Shown: piece after piece, positions 8,543-17,655 of the stretch | Position numbering within the stretch: the stretch's first letter is position 1 | Layout of the letters: each line of letters starts with the position of its first letter | NCBI GenBank assembly: GCA_029210945.1 | Contig: JARGGH010000006.1 | Span: 1 to 64,000, forward strand | Origin: Anaerolineales bacterium | GTDB taxonomy: Bacteria > Chloroflexota > Anaerolineae > Anaerolineales > E44-bin32 | DNA: 64,000 nucleotides | Direction of reading: 5' to 3' | Program-made: the position numbers and the translations under genes | Notes under the pieces: model-generated | Told to the model about the DNA's origin: nothing | The model's input: the letters and a program-made list of their open reading frames with translations, nothing else | Database searches by the model: none

Positions 8543-9175
8543 TTATTCGAGTTGGAGCATGTTCTCAATACGGGCGACGACCATATCCATGGCCACGGTG
8601 TTCAGCCCGCCCTCAGGTATGATCACATCAGCATAGCGTTTGGATGGTTCGACGAATTCCAGGTGCATCGGACGAACGGTCATCTGGTACTGCTGGATCA
8701 CTGACTCGACCGTCCGGTCACGCTCGATGATGTCCCGTTCCAGCCGGCGAATGAAGCGGATATCAGGCGGCGTATCGACGAAGATCTTGATGTCGAAAAG
8801 TGAACGAAGCTTGGCCTCGGCAAAGACCAAAATGCCTTCGACGAGGATCACAGGTTGCGATTCGATCCGGCTGGTCCGGTCGGTCCGGCTGTGCCTGGTG
8901 AAATCATAGATGGGAATATCGACGGGCTTCCCTTTCCGCAGCTCGCGCAGATGTTGGACCATGAGGTCCGTTTCGAGTGAGTCAGGGTGGTCGAAGTTGA
9001 TCAAATCCCGCTGAGAGCGGGGCAGGTCGTCGAGGTTCTTATAATAGGCATCATGCGGAAGGAAAGCTATCTTCCCGGCGCCTACGCGGTTCAGGATCAC
9101 ATTTGCAACCGTGGTCTTGCCGGACCCGGTGCCGCCGGCGATGCCTAGCACGATCGGTGAACTCTTCTCAGCCAT
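8543..9175 (-). CDS. udk: Uridine kinase
   Basis: A 210-aa uridine/cytidine kinase of the pyrimidine salvage pathway (uridine + NTP to UMP). The P-loop GGTGSGKTT is at residues 14-22, followed by [12 protein letters not shown] and [10 protein letters not shown], both typical of Udk, and a lid region [16 protein letters not shown] chose the ATG at 9175: the upstream reading frame to 9235 has no family similarity, and a perfect TATAAT lies only 6 nt before this ATG. The mRNA would then start at or next to the AUG, making the gene leaderless. Confidence 0.93.
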   Translation of the reverse strand: MAEKSSPIVLGIAGGTGSGKTTVANVILNRVGAGKIAFLPHDAYYKNLDDLPRSQRDLINFDHPDSLETDLMVQHLRELRKGKPVDIPIYDFTRHSRTDRTSRIESQPVILVEGILVFAEAKLRSLFDIKIFVDTPPDIRFIRRLERDIIERDRTVESVIQQYQMTVRPMHLEFVEPSKRYADVIIPEGGLNTVAMDMVVARIENMLQLE

Positions 9176-9181
9176 CTGTCC

Positions 9182-9210
9182 ATTATACGCAATCCAACAG
9201 ATGGTGAAAG
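9182..9210 (-). promoter_or_regulatory. Promoter of udk (leaderless)
   Basis: Reading the minus strand, TATAAT lies at 9187-9182, 17 nt after a weak -35 CTTTCA (9210-9205). Transcription would begin about 7 nt downstream, which coincides with the udk ATG at 9175. No Shine-Dalgarno sequence fits in that space. Confidence 0.6.
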
Positions 9211-9322
9211 CAGCGCTCACGTCCGGGCTAACCAAGTAACCTGGGGCGAATTTTCGCTCGAATACCTTTCGTGAGAGAATTGGCGGCGAGTGTTTCGCTT
9301 TGAATCAAGAAGGCAAATATCA

Positions 9323-10375
9323 ATGGATTTTGATCAACAAGAACCAGGCGGCATCCCGGGCCAGGGGAGCGGAGAGGGAGCTCTAACCCAGCTTCTCTGG
9401 CATGCGGCTTCGTTCATCCTTCCCGTTTTTAGCCTGCGTTTTTATCGCATCGCTCAGCGCAAGCGCATCTCAAGAGCGCTCGTCTTCTTTGTCCTCTTCG
9501 GCACCGTTCTAAGCGTGCTTTTTACTTTCAAAATCGTGCGCATCATCGACGAACTGGACAGAGAAGTTGCCGCCACTCTGACACGCGGGGATTTTCCCGA
9601 TATCACTATCAAGGATGGCGTTGCGAGCGTAGACGCCCCGCAACCGCTGGTGCTTCTCGATCAGGAAGGTCGTCTGTTTGTCTTGGATACAAGCGGTGTG
9701 TACGAGGGCATCGATCGCGAGCGATATCGGGAAGGGATTTTGCTCACCCGCACCGATCTGATGGTCCTCGACGGCAGCGGAGAGCGCAGCTCAATCCGGT
9801 TAGCCGAATTGAATGATTTGTTCAACACCGATCCGATCGTGATCGACGAGACGTTTTTAAAGACAGCCTGGGAGCAGTCCAGCCGCGTCGCGATCGTTGT
9901 AGGAGCGCTTGCCCTCTGGATCTGGCACACGGTTCTCCGGCTGATGGTCCTCGGGCTGCTCGGTTTGCTCATCTGGGGAACGGTGTCGGTCGTGCGCAAC
10001 CAGATGGATTTCGCCTCGATCATGGTCACAGGGATTTACGCGCTTGTACCGGCCCTCTATCTGCACTACCTGCTAGGGCGAGTAGGCCTGACCGTTCCCG
10101 GGCTGCAAACGATGACCTTGATGCTTACATGGCTGGGGATCTCCATGGCCAGTCTAGGCTATGGGGAAGATTCGATCGAGGGTCAGGAAGGATCTTTGTT
10201 GAGAATGACCCCGGTCGGCATCCCGATGCTGCTCGTGCTCGGGTGGGATGTCGTCTTTGCACCCGATATCGACCCGCTGGCGTTGTGGGGCGTACCGGTG
10301 CTGACGTTTATCGCCTGGATGGTGATGAGGCGCTTCCATTATGAAGAAGACCAGCCGCCGGCTAGTCTAGTGTGA
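9323..10375 (+). CDS. DUF1189-like integral membrane protein
   Basis: A 350-aa membrane protein resembling DUF1189 (YvdJ-like). A first membrane segment near residues 60-80 is followed by about 110 soluble residues, then five hydrophobic segments grouped in the C-terminal half. Function is not established for the family; in Firmicutes some members sit near maltodextrin genes, but no sugar genes lie here. The ATG at 9323 has AAGAAGG about 10 nt upstream and is preferred over a GTG at 9290. The gene is divergent from udk. Confidence 0.65.
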   Translation: MDFDQQEPGGIPGQGSGEGALTQLLWHAASFILPVFSLRFYRIAQRKRISRALVFFVLFGTVLSVLFTFKIVRIIDELDREVAATLTRGDFPDITIKDGVASVDAPQPLVLLDQEGRLFVLDTSGVYEGIDRERYREGILLTRTDLMVLDGSGERSSIRLAELNDLFNTDPIVIDETFLKTAWEQSSRVAIVVGALALWIWHTVLRLMVLGLLGLLIWGTVSVVRNQMDFASIMVTGIYALVPALYLHYLLGRVGLTVPGLQTMTLMLTWLGISMASLGYGEDSIEGQEGSLLRMTPVGIPMLLVLGWDVVFAPDIDPLALWGVPVLTFIAWMVMRRFHYEEDQPPASLV

Positions 10376-10410
10376 ACATTCCACGATCGGGTTATCCAGG
10401 AAAACTGAGA

Positions 10411-10481
10411 GCCAGCGGAGGGAGTCGAACCCTCGGCCCATCGCTTACGAAGCGATTGCTCTGCCACTGAGCTACGCTGGC
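10411..10481 (-). tRNA. tRNA-Thr (anticodon CGT)
   Basis: The minus strand folds into a full 71-nt cloverleaf: acceptor GCCAGCG/CGCTGGC, D-arm GCTC/GAGC, anticodon stem ATCGC/GCGAT with loop TTCGTAA, and T-arm GAGGG-TTCGACT-CCCTC. The anticodon CGT reads ACG (Thr). CCA is not encoded. Confidence 0.95.
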
Positions 10482-10519
10482 CTGCGGCGTGGTCTTGCCG
10501 GGTCGTGTGGTGCGGCGAG

Positions 10520-10549
10520 ATTATACCAGCGCGTCAGATTGCTTGGCAA
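10520..10549 (-). promoter_or_regulatory. Promoter of tRNA-Thr
   Basis: On the minus strand TTGCCA (10549-10544) is followed after 18 nt by TATAAT (10525-10520), a near-consensus sigma-70 pair. The predicted start is about 30 nt before the tRNA 5' end. Confidence 0.7.
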
Positions 10550-10577
10550 GAGATAAGCACTGAAGGATAATGAAATT

Positions 10578-11825
10578 ATGCGTATCGCAATGCTCTCTTA
10601 CCACACCTGCCCGCTTGCGACACTGGGCGGCAAAGACACCGGCGGGATGAACGTCTACGTTCGCGATCTCACACGCGAATTAGGCCGCCACGGTGTCGGC
10701 GTAGATGTGTTCACGCGATCGCAGGATGAGCATGTGCCGCATGTGCTCCATGATCTTGGTTATGGTAACAGGATCGTGCATATCCCTGCAGGACCTGAAA
10801 TCCCGCTGGAGAAATCGGAGCTCGTCAATCATATCAACACCTTTGTGGAAAACATCGAGAAGTTTGTCGATTCGAAACAACTTAGCTATGACCTGCTGCA
10901 TGCGCATTACTGGCTCTCCGGCCTGGCAGGGCTCGAGCTGCGCGATCGTTGGGGTATCCCATTGGTACAGATGTTCCACACGTTGGCATTGATGAAAAAC
11001 CGGGTGGCCAGTGCTGAGGGCGACGCGGAGCCTGATGTGCGTGTGGAGGGCGAACGCAAGCTGCTGCGTGAAGCGGATCGGATCGTGGCCGCCACGCAAG
11101 CCGAGCTTGCCCAGATCCAATGGCTTTATCAAACCAGTACGGATCGCGTCGTTGTCATCCCACCCGGCGTGGATACAGCCCATTTCTACCCGATCGCCAA
11201 AGACGAAGCGCGTGAGTTTATCTCGATGGATGCAGATACACGCATGATTTTGTACGTCGGGCGGATCGAGACGCTCAAAGGGATTGATATGCTTATCAAG
11301 GCGATGACGATGCTGCAGGAGGAAGGGTTCCTGGAAACACATCCAATCTGTGTGGCGATCATCGGCGGGGAGGCCGGCGTAAGTGAGGAGAAAATGTCGG
11401 CAGAGATGGCGCGGCTGCAGGCGCTGAGGCTTGAGGCGGGATTAGATGACATCGTTCATTTCCTCGGAAAACGAGATCAGGATACGCTCCAATATTATTA
11501 TTCTGCGGCCGAGATCGTCGTCGTGCCTTCCCACTACGAATCGTTCGGCCTGGTTGCGTTAGAAGCGATGGCGTGCGGGACACCCGTTGTGGCTTCTGAA
11601 ACGGGGGGGCTGGCCTTCTTGGTCCGTGATGGTGAAACCGGTTATCATGTCCCGACCGGTAACGTCGAAGCTCTTGCAGCAAGGATCAAGGAACTGCTCA
11701 CGGATGAAGTGCTGCGGGCGAGAATGGGGAAGACGGCGGCGGCGTACGCGTGCCAGTACGATTGGTCGGTAATTTCGGAGCAAGTGCTGGATCTCTACGC
11801 AGCGCTCATTCCTAAACTGGCATGA
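10578..11825 (+). CDS. GT4 family glycosyltransferase
   Basis: A 415-aa GT-B fold retaining glycosyltransferase similar to the MshA/sucrose-phosphate synthase group. The N-terminal acceptor domain contains GGMNVYVRDLTRELG and HAHYWLSGLAG; the C-terminal domain has IPPGVD, LYVGRIETLKG and the nucleotide-sugar signature PSHYESFGLVALEAMACGTP. No membrane segment is seen, so it acts in the cytoplasm or at the inner membrane face. It is followed 29 nt later by a HAD phosphatase, an arrangement that could make and dephosphorylate a sugar phosphate, but donor and acceptor cannot be read from the sequence. Confidence 0.88.
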   Translation: MRIAMLSYHTCPLATLGGKDTGGMNVYVRDLTRELGRHGVGVDVFTRSQDEHVPHVLHDLGYGNRIVHIPAGPEIPLEKSELVNHINTFVENIEKFVDSKQLSYDLLHAHYWLSGLAGLELRDRWGIPLVQMFHTLALMKNRVASAEGDAEPDVRVEGERKLLREADRIVAATQAELAQIQWLYQTSTDRVVVIPPGVDTAHFYPIAKDEAREFISMDADTRMILYVGRIETLKGIDMLIKAMTMLQEEGFLETHPICVAIIGGEAGVSEEKMSAEMARLQALRLEAGLDDIVHFLGKRDQDTLQYYYSAAEIVVVPSHYESFGLVALEAMACGTPVVASETGGLAFLVRDGETGYHVPTGNVEALAARIKELLTDEVLRARMGKTAAAYACQYDWSVISEQVLDLYAALIPKLA

Positions 11826-11854
11826 CCGGCTGCGAGTAAGGTGGCTTGATAGAT

Positions 11855-12640
11855 ATGGACGAACCGATAAAAAACGTTCTCATCGATATGGATGGCGTGC
11901 TGGTGAGCGGCCGCAACTTGATCGAAGGCGCGCCTGAATTCATGCAAGCGGTGCGCGATCTGGGACTTGAATATCTGGTCCTGACGAACAACTCAGTCTA
12001 CACACCGCGCGATCTCTCACACCGCCTGCATACGATCGGGCTCGAGATTCCCGAGCAGCGCATCTTCACCTCCGCGATGGCCACGGCACGCTTCTTGGAT
12101 CACCAACGCCCCCGCGGTAAGGCTTTCGTGATCGGTGAGAGCGGATTAACCGACGCAATCTACTCGATAGGGTTTATCATCACAGATATCTCCCCGGATT
12201 ATTTCGTGCTCGGCGAGACCCGCAGTTATGACATGGTGATGATCACAAGGGCTGTCCAGCTGGTTGCAAATGGGGCGCGTTTTGTCGCCACCAACCCGGA
12301 CCCATCCGGGCCATCTGAGCATGGCCTGATACCAGCGACCGGAGCTCTAGCCGCGCTGATCGAGAAAGCGACCGGCACGAGCCCGCTGTTCATCGGCAAG
12401 CCCAACCCCTTCATGATGCGCGCCGCGCTGAACTATATCGATGCCCACTCGGAAGAAACGGTTATGATCGGTGACCGCATGGACACGGATATCATCGCCG
12501 GCGTTGAAAGCGGGTTGCGCACCATCCTTGTGCTGACCGGGGTTACCAGCCGGGATCAGGTCGCACGCTTCCCGTACCAGCCTTCCCGGGTAGTGGAGAG
12601 GTTATCGGAGATCGACCTCGGTAATTATCGTAAAACGTGA
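11855..12640 (+). CDS. HAD-IIA family phosphatase (NagD-like)
   Basis: A 261-aa HAD hydrolase of subfamily IIA. The nucleophile and acid are Asp11 and Asp13 ([11 protein letters not shown]); motif II is LTNNS, and GKPNPFMM with [10 protein letters not shown] forms motifs III and IV. Relatives include NagD and 4-nitrophenyl-phosphatase-like enzymes that act on small phosphometabolites. I take the ATG at 11855 because AAGGTGG lies 10 nt upstream; a TTG at 11846 is too close to it. Context beside a GT4 enzyme is suggestive only. Confidence 0.85.
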   Translation: MDEPIKNVLIDMDGVLVSGRNLIEGAPEFMQAVRDLGLEYLVLTNNSVYTPRDLSHRLHTIGLEIPEQRIFTSAMATARFLDHQRPRGKAFVIGESGLTDAIYSIGFIITDISPDYFVLGETRSYDMVMITRAVQLVANGARFVATNPDPSGPSEHGLIPATGALAALIEKATGTSPLFIGKPNPFMMRAALNYIDAHSEETVMIGDRMDTDIIAGVESGLRTILVLTGVTSRDQVARFPYQPSRVVERLSEIDLGNYRKT

Positions 12641-12678
12641 CTGAAGTGATGCAGAGGTAGCTGCAGGAGGGTGTAATT

Positions 12679-12918
12679 TTGTCGTTGTTGCCATTGGTTG
12701 TGATCGGCGCGGCGATCCTGTTCTTCGTGCTCAAGGCTTCCGGTGTGCTCGATCTCCTGGCTGATTCAGGTAAAGATCGGCCGGATTCTAAACGGCGCTG
12801 GGGTCAGGAGCTGCTGGAGAATGCTAAGGATGATCCAGAATTGAATCGCCGCCTGCAGGTTTTCAAGGAATTCCTCGACGAGAAATCGGACGCTGAAGAT
12901 CCGTCTGATGGCGAGTGA
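12679..12918 (+). CDS. Small single-pass membrane protein
   Basis: A 79-aa protein of unknown function. The first 20 residues form one hydrophobic segment and the rest is highly charged and probably helical, ending in an acidic tail. It begins with TTG at 12679; GGAGGG lies about 10 nt upstream, which supports translation. It shares direction and close spacing with the HAD gene upstream (38 nt) and the EamA transporter downstream. I do not recognise a family. Confidence 0.6.
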   Translation: MSLLPLVVIGAAILFFVLKASGVLDLLADSGKDRPDSKRRWGQELLENAKDDPELNRRLQVFKEFLDEKSDAEDPSDGE

Positions 12919-12983
12919 CCGGGCGGCTTCGTAGAGCTTAACGATTACCTTCAGATAGGATTGCAGCCCGGGAGCAAAATCGA

Positions 12984-13886
12984 TTGAACCCGCAGGTCGG
13001 AGCGCTCGCTGCGATCGTCACGGCCATTTTCTGGTCGGCAACCTCGACATTCTTCACGCTCGCCGGCCGTGAAGTCGGCTCGGTGATTGTCAACCGCGCC
13101 CGGTTACTGCTCGCTTCTTCATTTCTTCTTGCGACACATTGGATCGTTATGGGAGAGCCGCTGCCGCTCTCCGCATTGCCTGAGCAGTGGTTCTGGCTTG
13201 CGCTTTCTGGCTTGATCGGTTTCGTGCTGGGGGACGCGTTCCTCTTCCAGGCCTTCGTATGGATCGGCCCACGACTCTCGATGTTGATGATGAGTCTGGC
13301 CCCGATTATCGCGGCCGTTGTATCGTGGTTCATTCTCGGTGAACGTCTCGCCGTCATCCAGATCGGGGGCATTGCGCTTGCAATTTCTGGTGTCGTTGTC
13401 GTCATGCTCGACCGCAGAGCCGGTGCGACGACGGTTGAAAACAAGGACTATTTTCGAGGGCTTCTGTTTGGCCTGGGGGCGGCATCCGGGCAAGCCCTGG
13501 GCTTGATCGCCTCGAAATTAGGACTCGCCGGTGGGCTATCGCCGCTCTCAGGAAACACAATCCGGGTGCTGACGGCGACCTCGATATTGTGGCTGGTGAC
13601 GTTGGTCATGCGGCAGGGAAAATCGACCTTTGACGCCTTGCTTGCTCAGAAACAGGCCCGTTTTGCAATTCTGGGGGGCACCGTGTTTGGTCCGTTTCTT
13701 GGGGTATGGCTCTCCCTGGTGGCGATTCAGAACTCGCCCGTCGGGATTGCGAGCACGCTGATGGGGCTTTCACCGATTTTTCTGGTTCCGATCGGGCGGA
13801 TTGTGTTCAACGAATCCTTCACGTGGAGAACTCTCGCAGGCACGCTTGCCGCCATCGGCGGTGTTGCACTGCTCTTCGTGACCTAG
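12984..13886 (+). CDS. EamA/DMT-family transporter
   Basis: A 300-aa membrane protein with two EamA repeats and about ten membrane segments. Typical repeat features are LGDAFLFQAFVWIGP with APIIAAVVSWFILGERL in the first half, and PVGIASTLMGLSPIFLVPIG with FNESFTWRTLAGTLAAIGGVALL at the end. DMT transporters export or import metabolites; the substrate here is unknown. The start is TTG at 12984; no strong ribosome site is visible. It converges on the zinc-ribbon gene at 13914. Confidence 0.85.
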   Translation: MNPQVGALAAIVTAIFWSATSTFFTLAGREVGSVIVNRARLLLASSFLLATHWIVMGEPLPLSALPEQWFWLALSGLIGFVLGDAFLFQAFVWIGPRLSMLMMSLAPIIAAVVSWFILGERLAVIQIGGIALAISGVVVVMLDRRAGATTVENKDYFRGLLFGLGAASGQALGLIASKLGLAGGLSPLSGNTIRVLTATSILWLVTLVMRQGKSTFDALLAQKQARFAILGGTVFGPFLGVWLSLVAIQNSPVGIASTLMGLSPIFLVPIGRIVFNESFTWRTLAGTLAAIGGVALLFVT

Positions 13887-13913
13887 ATCTGGATCGGCGG
13901 GATCGCCGGCGAG

Positions 13914-14945
13914 CTACTCGCAGGTTTCGAGGTCGCCCTCTGCCTCGATAAAGGGTCGCGTGCCCCTCATGATCTCGACCTCACCGGTCGTCGTAATGCA
14001 TGTTCCCGGCGTGTAATCTGGATACGTGACCTCACGGTCGATGATCGCAAAGGTGCCTTGTTCCTCGCTGAAAATCGCGACGTAGGGGATCTCGTCCACC
14101 CTGAACCAGCGCTTGATCTCGCCGTACGAGCAGATTGTCTGGCCAGCCATCTCGAGCGTGATTTCATCCCACGAGTAGCAGTTGCGACTTGTGGGGCGCG
14201 GTGTCGGTAGGAGCACTCCCGCGCCTGGGGTTATCTCGGTTGTCGCCGTAGGCACAACGACCGTCTCGGTAGGCGTATTGTCGACTACGGCAGCGACGGA
14301 GGAGGGCGTTGCGATTGTCCCCAGCGCTGCTCGAACACGTGGGTACACCAACACCCCGATAAGAATAAATACCACCGCAACAGCTGTGATTGCAGCCCAC
14401 CGTAGGACACGACCGCTGATCAACGTTTCGAGCGGGGTATTCGACGGTTCTTCAGGCTGGGTCTCCCCGTCCTCGCTGCGTTCAAAATCGCTTACGTAAT
14501 CCAGCCGGCGACTGTGCAGCACGGCGATGCCCTCATCGGTCGGTTGTGATGGCGTGCGCCTTATTTTTCGTTCCTCGCTAACGGGTTGCGAGTCACGCTT
14601 AATGCTCGCGCGCTGATACAAAGGTTCGTCAGGGGACGACTCCGGTTCCTCTGGGTGATCTTCAGCGGTTTTCTTATCGAGATCAGCCAGGCTGCTGCTG
14701 CGGAGGCGTTCGATGAAATTTTCGGCTTCGGGATCCGGCTCGATTTCGATGCTGAACGGCTGGTCGGCGACGATTGCCTTGCCGCACAATGGGCAACGGT
14801 CAATTCCTCGTTCGACCCACTCCGCGCAGAACGGACACTTCACCAGGCTTGTCATCCACAGAGGTGGGTCGATATCCTTGCGGCAGAAGCGGCAGAATAC
14901 GGCCTCGTCCTGGATTTCGTTGTTGCAGTGCGGGCAATTACGCAT
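13914..14945 (-). CDS. Zinc-ribbon, single-pass membrane protein with extracytoplasmic domain
   Basis: A 343-aa protein of unknown function. Residues 1-60 hold zinc-ribbon pairs CPHC/CRFC and CPFC/CPLC. A low-complexity acidic linker leads to one membrane segment near residues 200-220, then a Thr/Pro-rich spacer and an approximately 100-aa outer domain containing four cysteines that could form disulfides. The outer domain pattern (CSYGEIKRWF, GTCITTTGEVEI) resembles a small OB-fold but this is a guess. I use the ATG at 14945 directly before the first ribbon; the frame upstream adds 21 unrelated residues. The TerB-like gene lies 81 nt upstream on the same strand. Confidence 0.7.
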   Translation of the reverse strand: MRNCPHCNNEIQDEAVFCRFCRKDIDPPLWMTSLVKCPFCAEWVERGIDRCPLCGKAIVADQPFSIEIEPDPEAENFIERLRSSSLADLDKKTAEDHPEEPESSPDEPLYQRASIKRDSQPVSEERKIRRTPSQPTDEGIAVLHSRRLDYVSDFERSEDGETQPEEPSNTPLETLISGRVLRWAAITAVAVVFILIGVLVYPRVRAALGTIATPSSVAAVVDNTPTETVVVPTATTEITPGAGVLLPTPRPTSRNCYSWDEITLEMAGQTICSYGEIKRWFRVDEIPYVAIFSEEQGTFAIIDREVTYPDYTPGTCITTTGEVEIMRGTRPFIEAEGDLETCE

Positions 14946-15026
14946 TAGCCTCGATCCCGAACTCAGTCTATCAAAATTGTAACCATTGTTGCGGGCTAAG
15001 CAATCCAACTCTAGTGCCAGAGAGCC

Positions 15027-15953
15027 TTATCGTTCCGAGAGATCATCCGGCTTGCTGAGGAGTTTGGCGTCGATGAACTCCCGGTGTGAAAGCTTGAGAC
15101 CTTTCGCAATTCTGCGGATCTCCTCGTTCTCCTCGTGGCTCAATTCTCCGTCACTGTAGCCAATTTGGAAAAGTGCTTCCACAAACCGTTTCCGTTCTGG
15201 CCGTGAAGTGGCTTCGAAGAACTCGCGCGAGAGACGGAAGAAATCCAATCCCGTCTCGATTTGAGAGATGGCCAGATCAGCAATGCTCTGGCAGACGGCC
15301 GGTGATAAATCCCATCTATTGTGGAGGGCTTGGACGATCGCGCGTTGTTCCTCACTGGTGAGTTCACGGTCGGCCGTCGCGACACGGGCCAGCAGCCCGC
15401 CGGCGAGACTCAGTTTGCGGAGTTCCCGCTCGGGCAGATCAAGATCGATTTCGCCCCGGTCTGTCAGTCGCCTCAGGTGGTAATAGATGCGGTTGCGAAG
15501 GAAATCATCAAGGTACTGCTCTCGATCCGGAACAGATTGGAGCCGTGTTTCTCTGCGTGAAAGAGGCCCGGTAATCAGCTTCCCGAACTGCCCGAAAATG
15601 CCCGTGTCAGCTTCGATGATCGAACTCTCGATTTCTGCCGCGATCTGCTGTTCTTCGGGTGTTGAATCACCATCTGCGTGGATCAGCTGTTTGAGCATTT
15701 TGAGCGCTAGCTGCTTGTCCTTGCGTGAGCGTAGGTTGTGCTTGAGATCTTCCAGCAGGCGTTCGCGCTCACCGGGCCCGATCGGGTTCGCCAGATAAAT
15801 CTCCAATTCTGCCCAATCCGATGCCGTCATTTCCTCAAGGCCAAAGAGAAGATCCTTGAGACTGTTGAGTTCAGCATGGTCGACGCTCCCATCCGTCCAC
15901 GCTGCGCTGATCAAGACTTTAGCTAGTGAAAGGATCAGGTTGCGATTTGACAT
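15027..15953 (-). CDS. TerB-like (tellurite resistance B fold) protein
   Basis: A 308-aa soluble, helical, acidic protein with two TerB-like modules. Four acidic turns repeat along it: AAWTDGSVDHAEL near residue 20, IHADGDSTPEEQ near 95, TADRELTSEEQ near 195 and GYSDGELSHEENEE near 280. TerB domains bind metal and act in envelope stress or phage-defence modules with TerC, TerD and VWA proteins. None of those are adjacent; a VWA/PP2C/kinase set does occur 45 kb away at the right end. The start ATG at 15953 has AAAAGGCACC upstream. Confidence 0.75.
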   Translation of the reverse strand: MSNRNLILSLAKVLISAAWTDGSVDHAELNSLKDLLFGLEEMTASDWAELEIYLANPIGPGERERLLEDLKHNLRSRKDKQLALKMLKQLIHADGDSTPEEQQIAAEIESSIIEADTGIFGQFGKLITGPLSRRETRLQSVPDREQYLDDFLRNRIYYHLRRLTDRGEIDLDLPERELRKLSLAGGLLARVATADRELTSEEQRAIVQALHNRWDLSPAVCQSIADLAISQIETGLDFFRLSREFFEATSRPERKRFVEALFQIGYSDGELSHEENEEIRRIAKGLKLSHREFIDAKLLSKPDDLSER

Positions 15954-16056
15954 ATGGTGCCTTTTCTTGCTCGCGCTTGTTCCGTAGGGTCAAATACGGA
16001 TTGAATCTGTAAGAGATCGTATCATAGCGCAAAATGATTTTCATTGCGGAGTAGAT

Positions 16057-16502
16057 ATGCCTGAGGTTGAGCATGTGTCTGGGAACAGGGCCGCGTTTCT
16101 CTGGGTGATCGCATTTTTTCGGATGATCCGCCCGCTGCAGCTCGTCGCCGTGTCGCTAGTTATTTGCTGGGCGCAGTGCTCGCCACCACTTATGCAGATC
16201 GCGTTGCCGACCGGTCGGTCGGTAATTTTACCCTCGCCACGCAGCACGACGATGCGCGCCTGAGACGGATCTCCACCTTCGCCTCCTTGCTGACGGTACT
16301 CGCCCTTTTGTTCATCCCGGTCCGGCTCATGCCTGTCGGCGTGAAGTTAGCCAGCTTCCTTACGGCTCCGGTCGTGTTCCAGGGTTGGCGGGATTATACG
16401 CAGAAACACAACCCGATTGCGTCGGTATCCGCGATGGTTGTCTTGCTGGCTGTACAATTATTCGGCTATTTGTTCTTTGGGAATCTCCTCCCGTTGCTAT
16501 AA
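16057..16502 (+). pseudogene. UbiA-type prenyltransferase remnant (internal deletion and frameshift)
   Basis: Two reading frames together give pieces of a UbiA protein. The first (16057-16160) reads FFRMIRPLQLVAVSLV, the N-terminal membrane start. One base shifted, the second continues YLLGAVLA, then ADRSVGNFTLATQ, which resembles the region after the second Asp-rich motif (DxxADRxxGKxTLA), and ends with two hydrophobic segments to a stop at 16502. Both Asp-rich catalytic motifs' central part, about 130-150 residues, is missing. The joined product would be near 148 aa against a usual 290, so this is most likely a decayed gene rather than a sequencing error alone. Confidence 0.6.
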
Positions 16503-16563
16503 GATTCGTTGCGTATCCTGCAACAACATGTGTACAGTGCGGACCGCCCCGGGGAGGTCGCCG

Positions 16564-17523
16564 ATGAAATTCTGGACCCGCAAAACGCGTCCGGTCCCTC
16601 CATTGCTCAAACGGTCGACGCGCGCATTGATCAAAGAAGCGAGGAGGACAGCTTCTTTCTCCTTCTGGGACTTTCTTCACGGCTACATTTACGGTCGCTG
16701 GCCCTACCTTTATATCGGCTTGGGTGTAGGAGAGCATCCAGCGATCAAGCTGTGGGCACGCATTCGTCCAGTTCTGGAAAGGGTTCTCCCCGGCGCTTCG
16801 AGCGCCCAATCCACTTCTTCGCGATCGGTTGCGGACGGCTACCATGGCAAGGTTATCACGACGGAGAGCGCCAAGCAGCTTCTCAGCATTCGTGAACCTG
16901 TAGAACTGCGCAACCTTGAGAAAATCATCCCTTACCCGGTTGCGCGGGACATTCTCCTGATCGATCCGGACCACCTTGTCGTGCTTGAATGTCCCTGTCG
17001 CAGTGCTCGCGAGAATCCCTGCAGCCCGCTGGATGTTTGCCTGATCGTGGGAGAGCCGTTTGCTAGCTTCGTCGCCGAGCACCACCCCGAACGGTCGCGA
17101 TGGATCGATATTGATGAAGGGATGCAGATCCTTGACGGCGAAGCCCGGCGCGGACATGTGCATCATGCTTTTTTCAAAGACGCGATGCTGGGACGTTTTT
17201 ATGCGATCTGCAACTGCTGCTCATGCTGCTGCGGGGCAATGCAGTCCGTGCGCAACGGAACGCCCATGCTGGCCTCTTCTGGCTACGCAAGTGTTTTAGA
17301 CACTGATCTGTGCTCCGCGTGCGGACTCTGTGAGGACACTTGCCCGTTCAGTGCGATCGTGTTTGAAGGTGACTACCCTGAGATTCTGTTTGAAGCTTGT
17401 ACGGGCTGTGGTGTTTGCGTACGGCACTGCCCAGAAGGCGCGCTGAACCTGGTTTTAGACTCGAGGAAAGGCGTTCCGCTCGAAATGGAGACGCTGCTCA
17501 ATTCGGGCGGACATCTTTCCTGA
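16564..17523 (+). CDS. 4Fe-4S dicluster ferredoxin-domain protein
   Basis: A 319-aa protein with a Cys-rich middle and a C-terminal bacterial two-[4Fe-4S] ferredoxin domain (CSACGLCEDTCPFSA and CTGCGVCVRHCPEGA, about residues 240-290). Before this come CPCRSA, NPCSPLDVC and a dense CNCCSCCCGAM cluster that may bind a further metal centre. The N-terminal third is basic with a hydrophobic patch. A redox role is likely, partner unknown. The ATG at 16564 follows GGGGAGG at a good distance; the open frame upstream is noise running into the UbiA remnant. Confidence 0.75.
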   Translation: MKFWTRKTRPVPPLLKRSTRALIKEARRTASFSFWDFLHGYIYGRWPYLYIGLGVGEHPAIKLWARIRPVLERVLPGASSAQSTSSRSVADGYHGKVITTESAKQLLSIREPVELRNLEKIIPYPVARDILLIDPDHLVVLECPCRSARENPCSPLDVCLIVGEPFASFVAEHHPERSRWIDIDEGMQILDGEARRGHVHHAFFKDAMLGRFYAICNCCSCCCGAMQSVRNGTPMLASSGYASVLDTDLCSACGLCEDTCPFSAIVFEGDYPEILFEACTGCGVCVRHCPEGALNLVLDSRKGVPLEMETLLNSGGHLS

Positions 17524-17584
17524 GTTGGACCGCGCAGGCTCCTCTTCGGGATAATCATCCATATTAGCGGAAGCGTTTCGGGGC

Positions 17585-17590
17585 TATAAT
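17585..17590 (+). promoter_or_regulatory. -10 box upstream of the aminotransferase-pckA pair
   Basis: A perfect TATAAT (within GGGGCTATAAT) lies 65 nt before the aminotransferase ATG. No good -35 is present at 16-18 nt, so it would rely on other contacts or an activator. Confidence 0.5.
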
Positions 17591-17655
17591 AGCGTGGTGT
17601 GCCGGACCGTTATGCTGAAGCGGCAGGTGCCAGAAGCTGCGTCAAGGAGATACTC

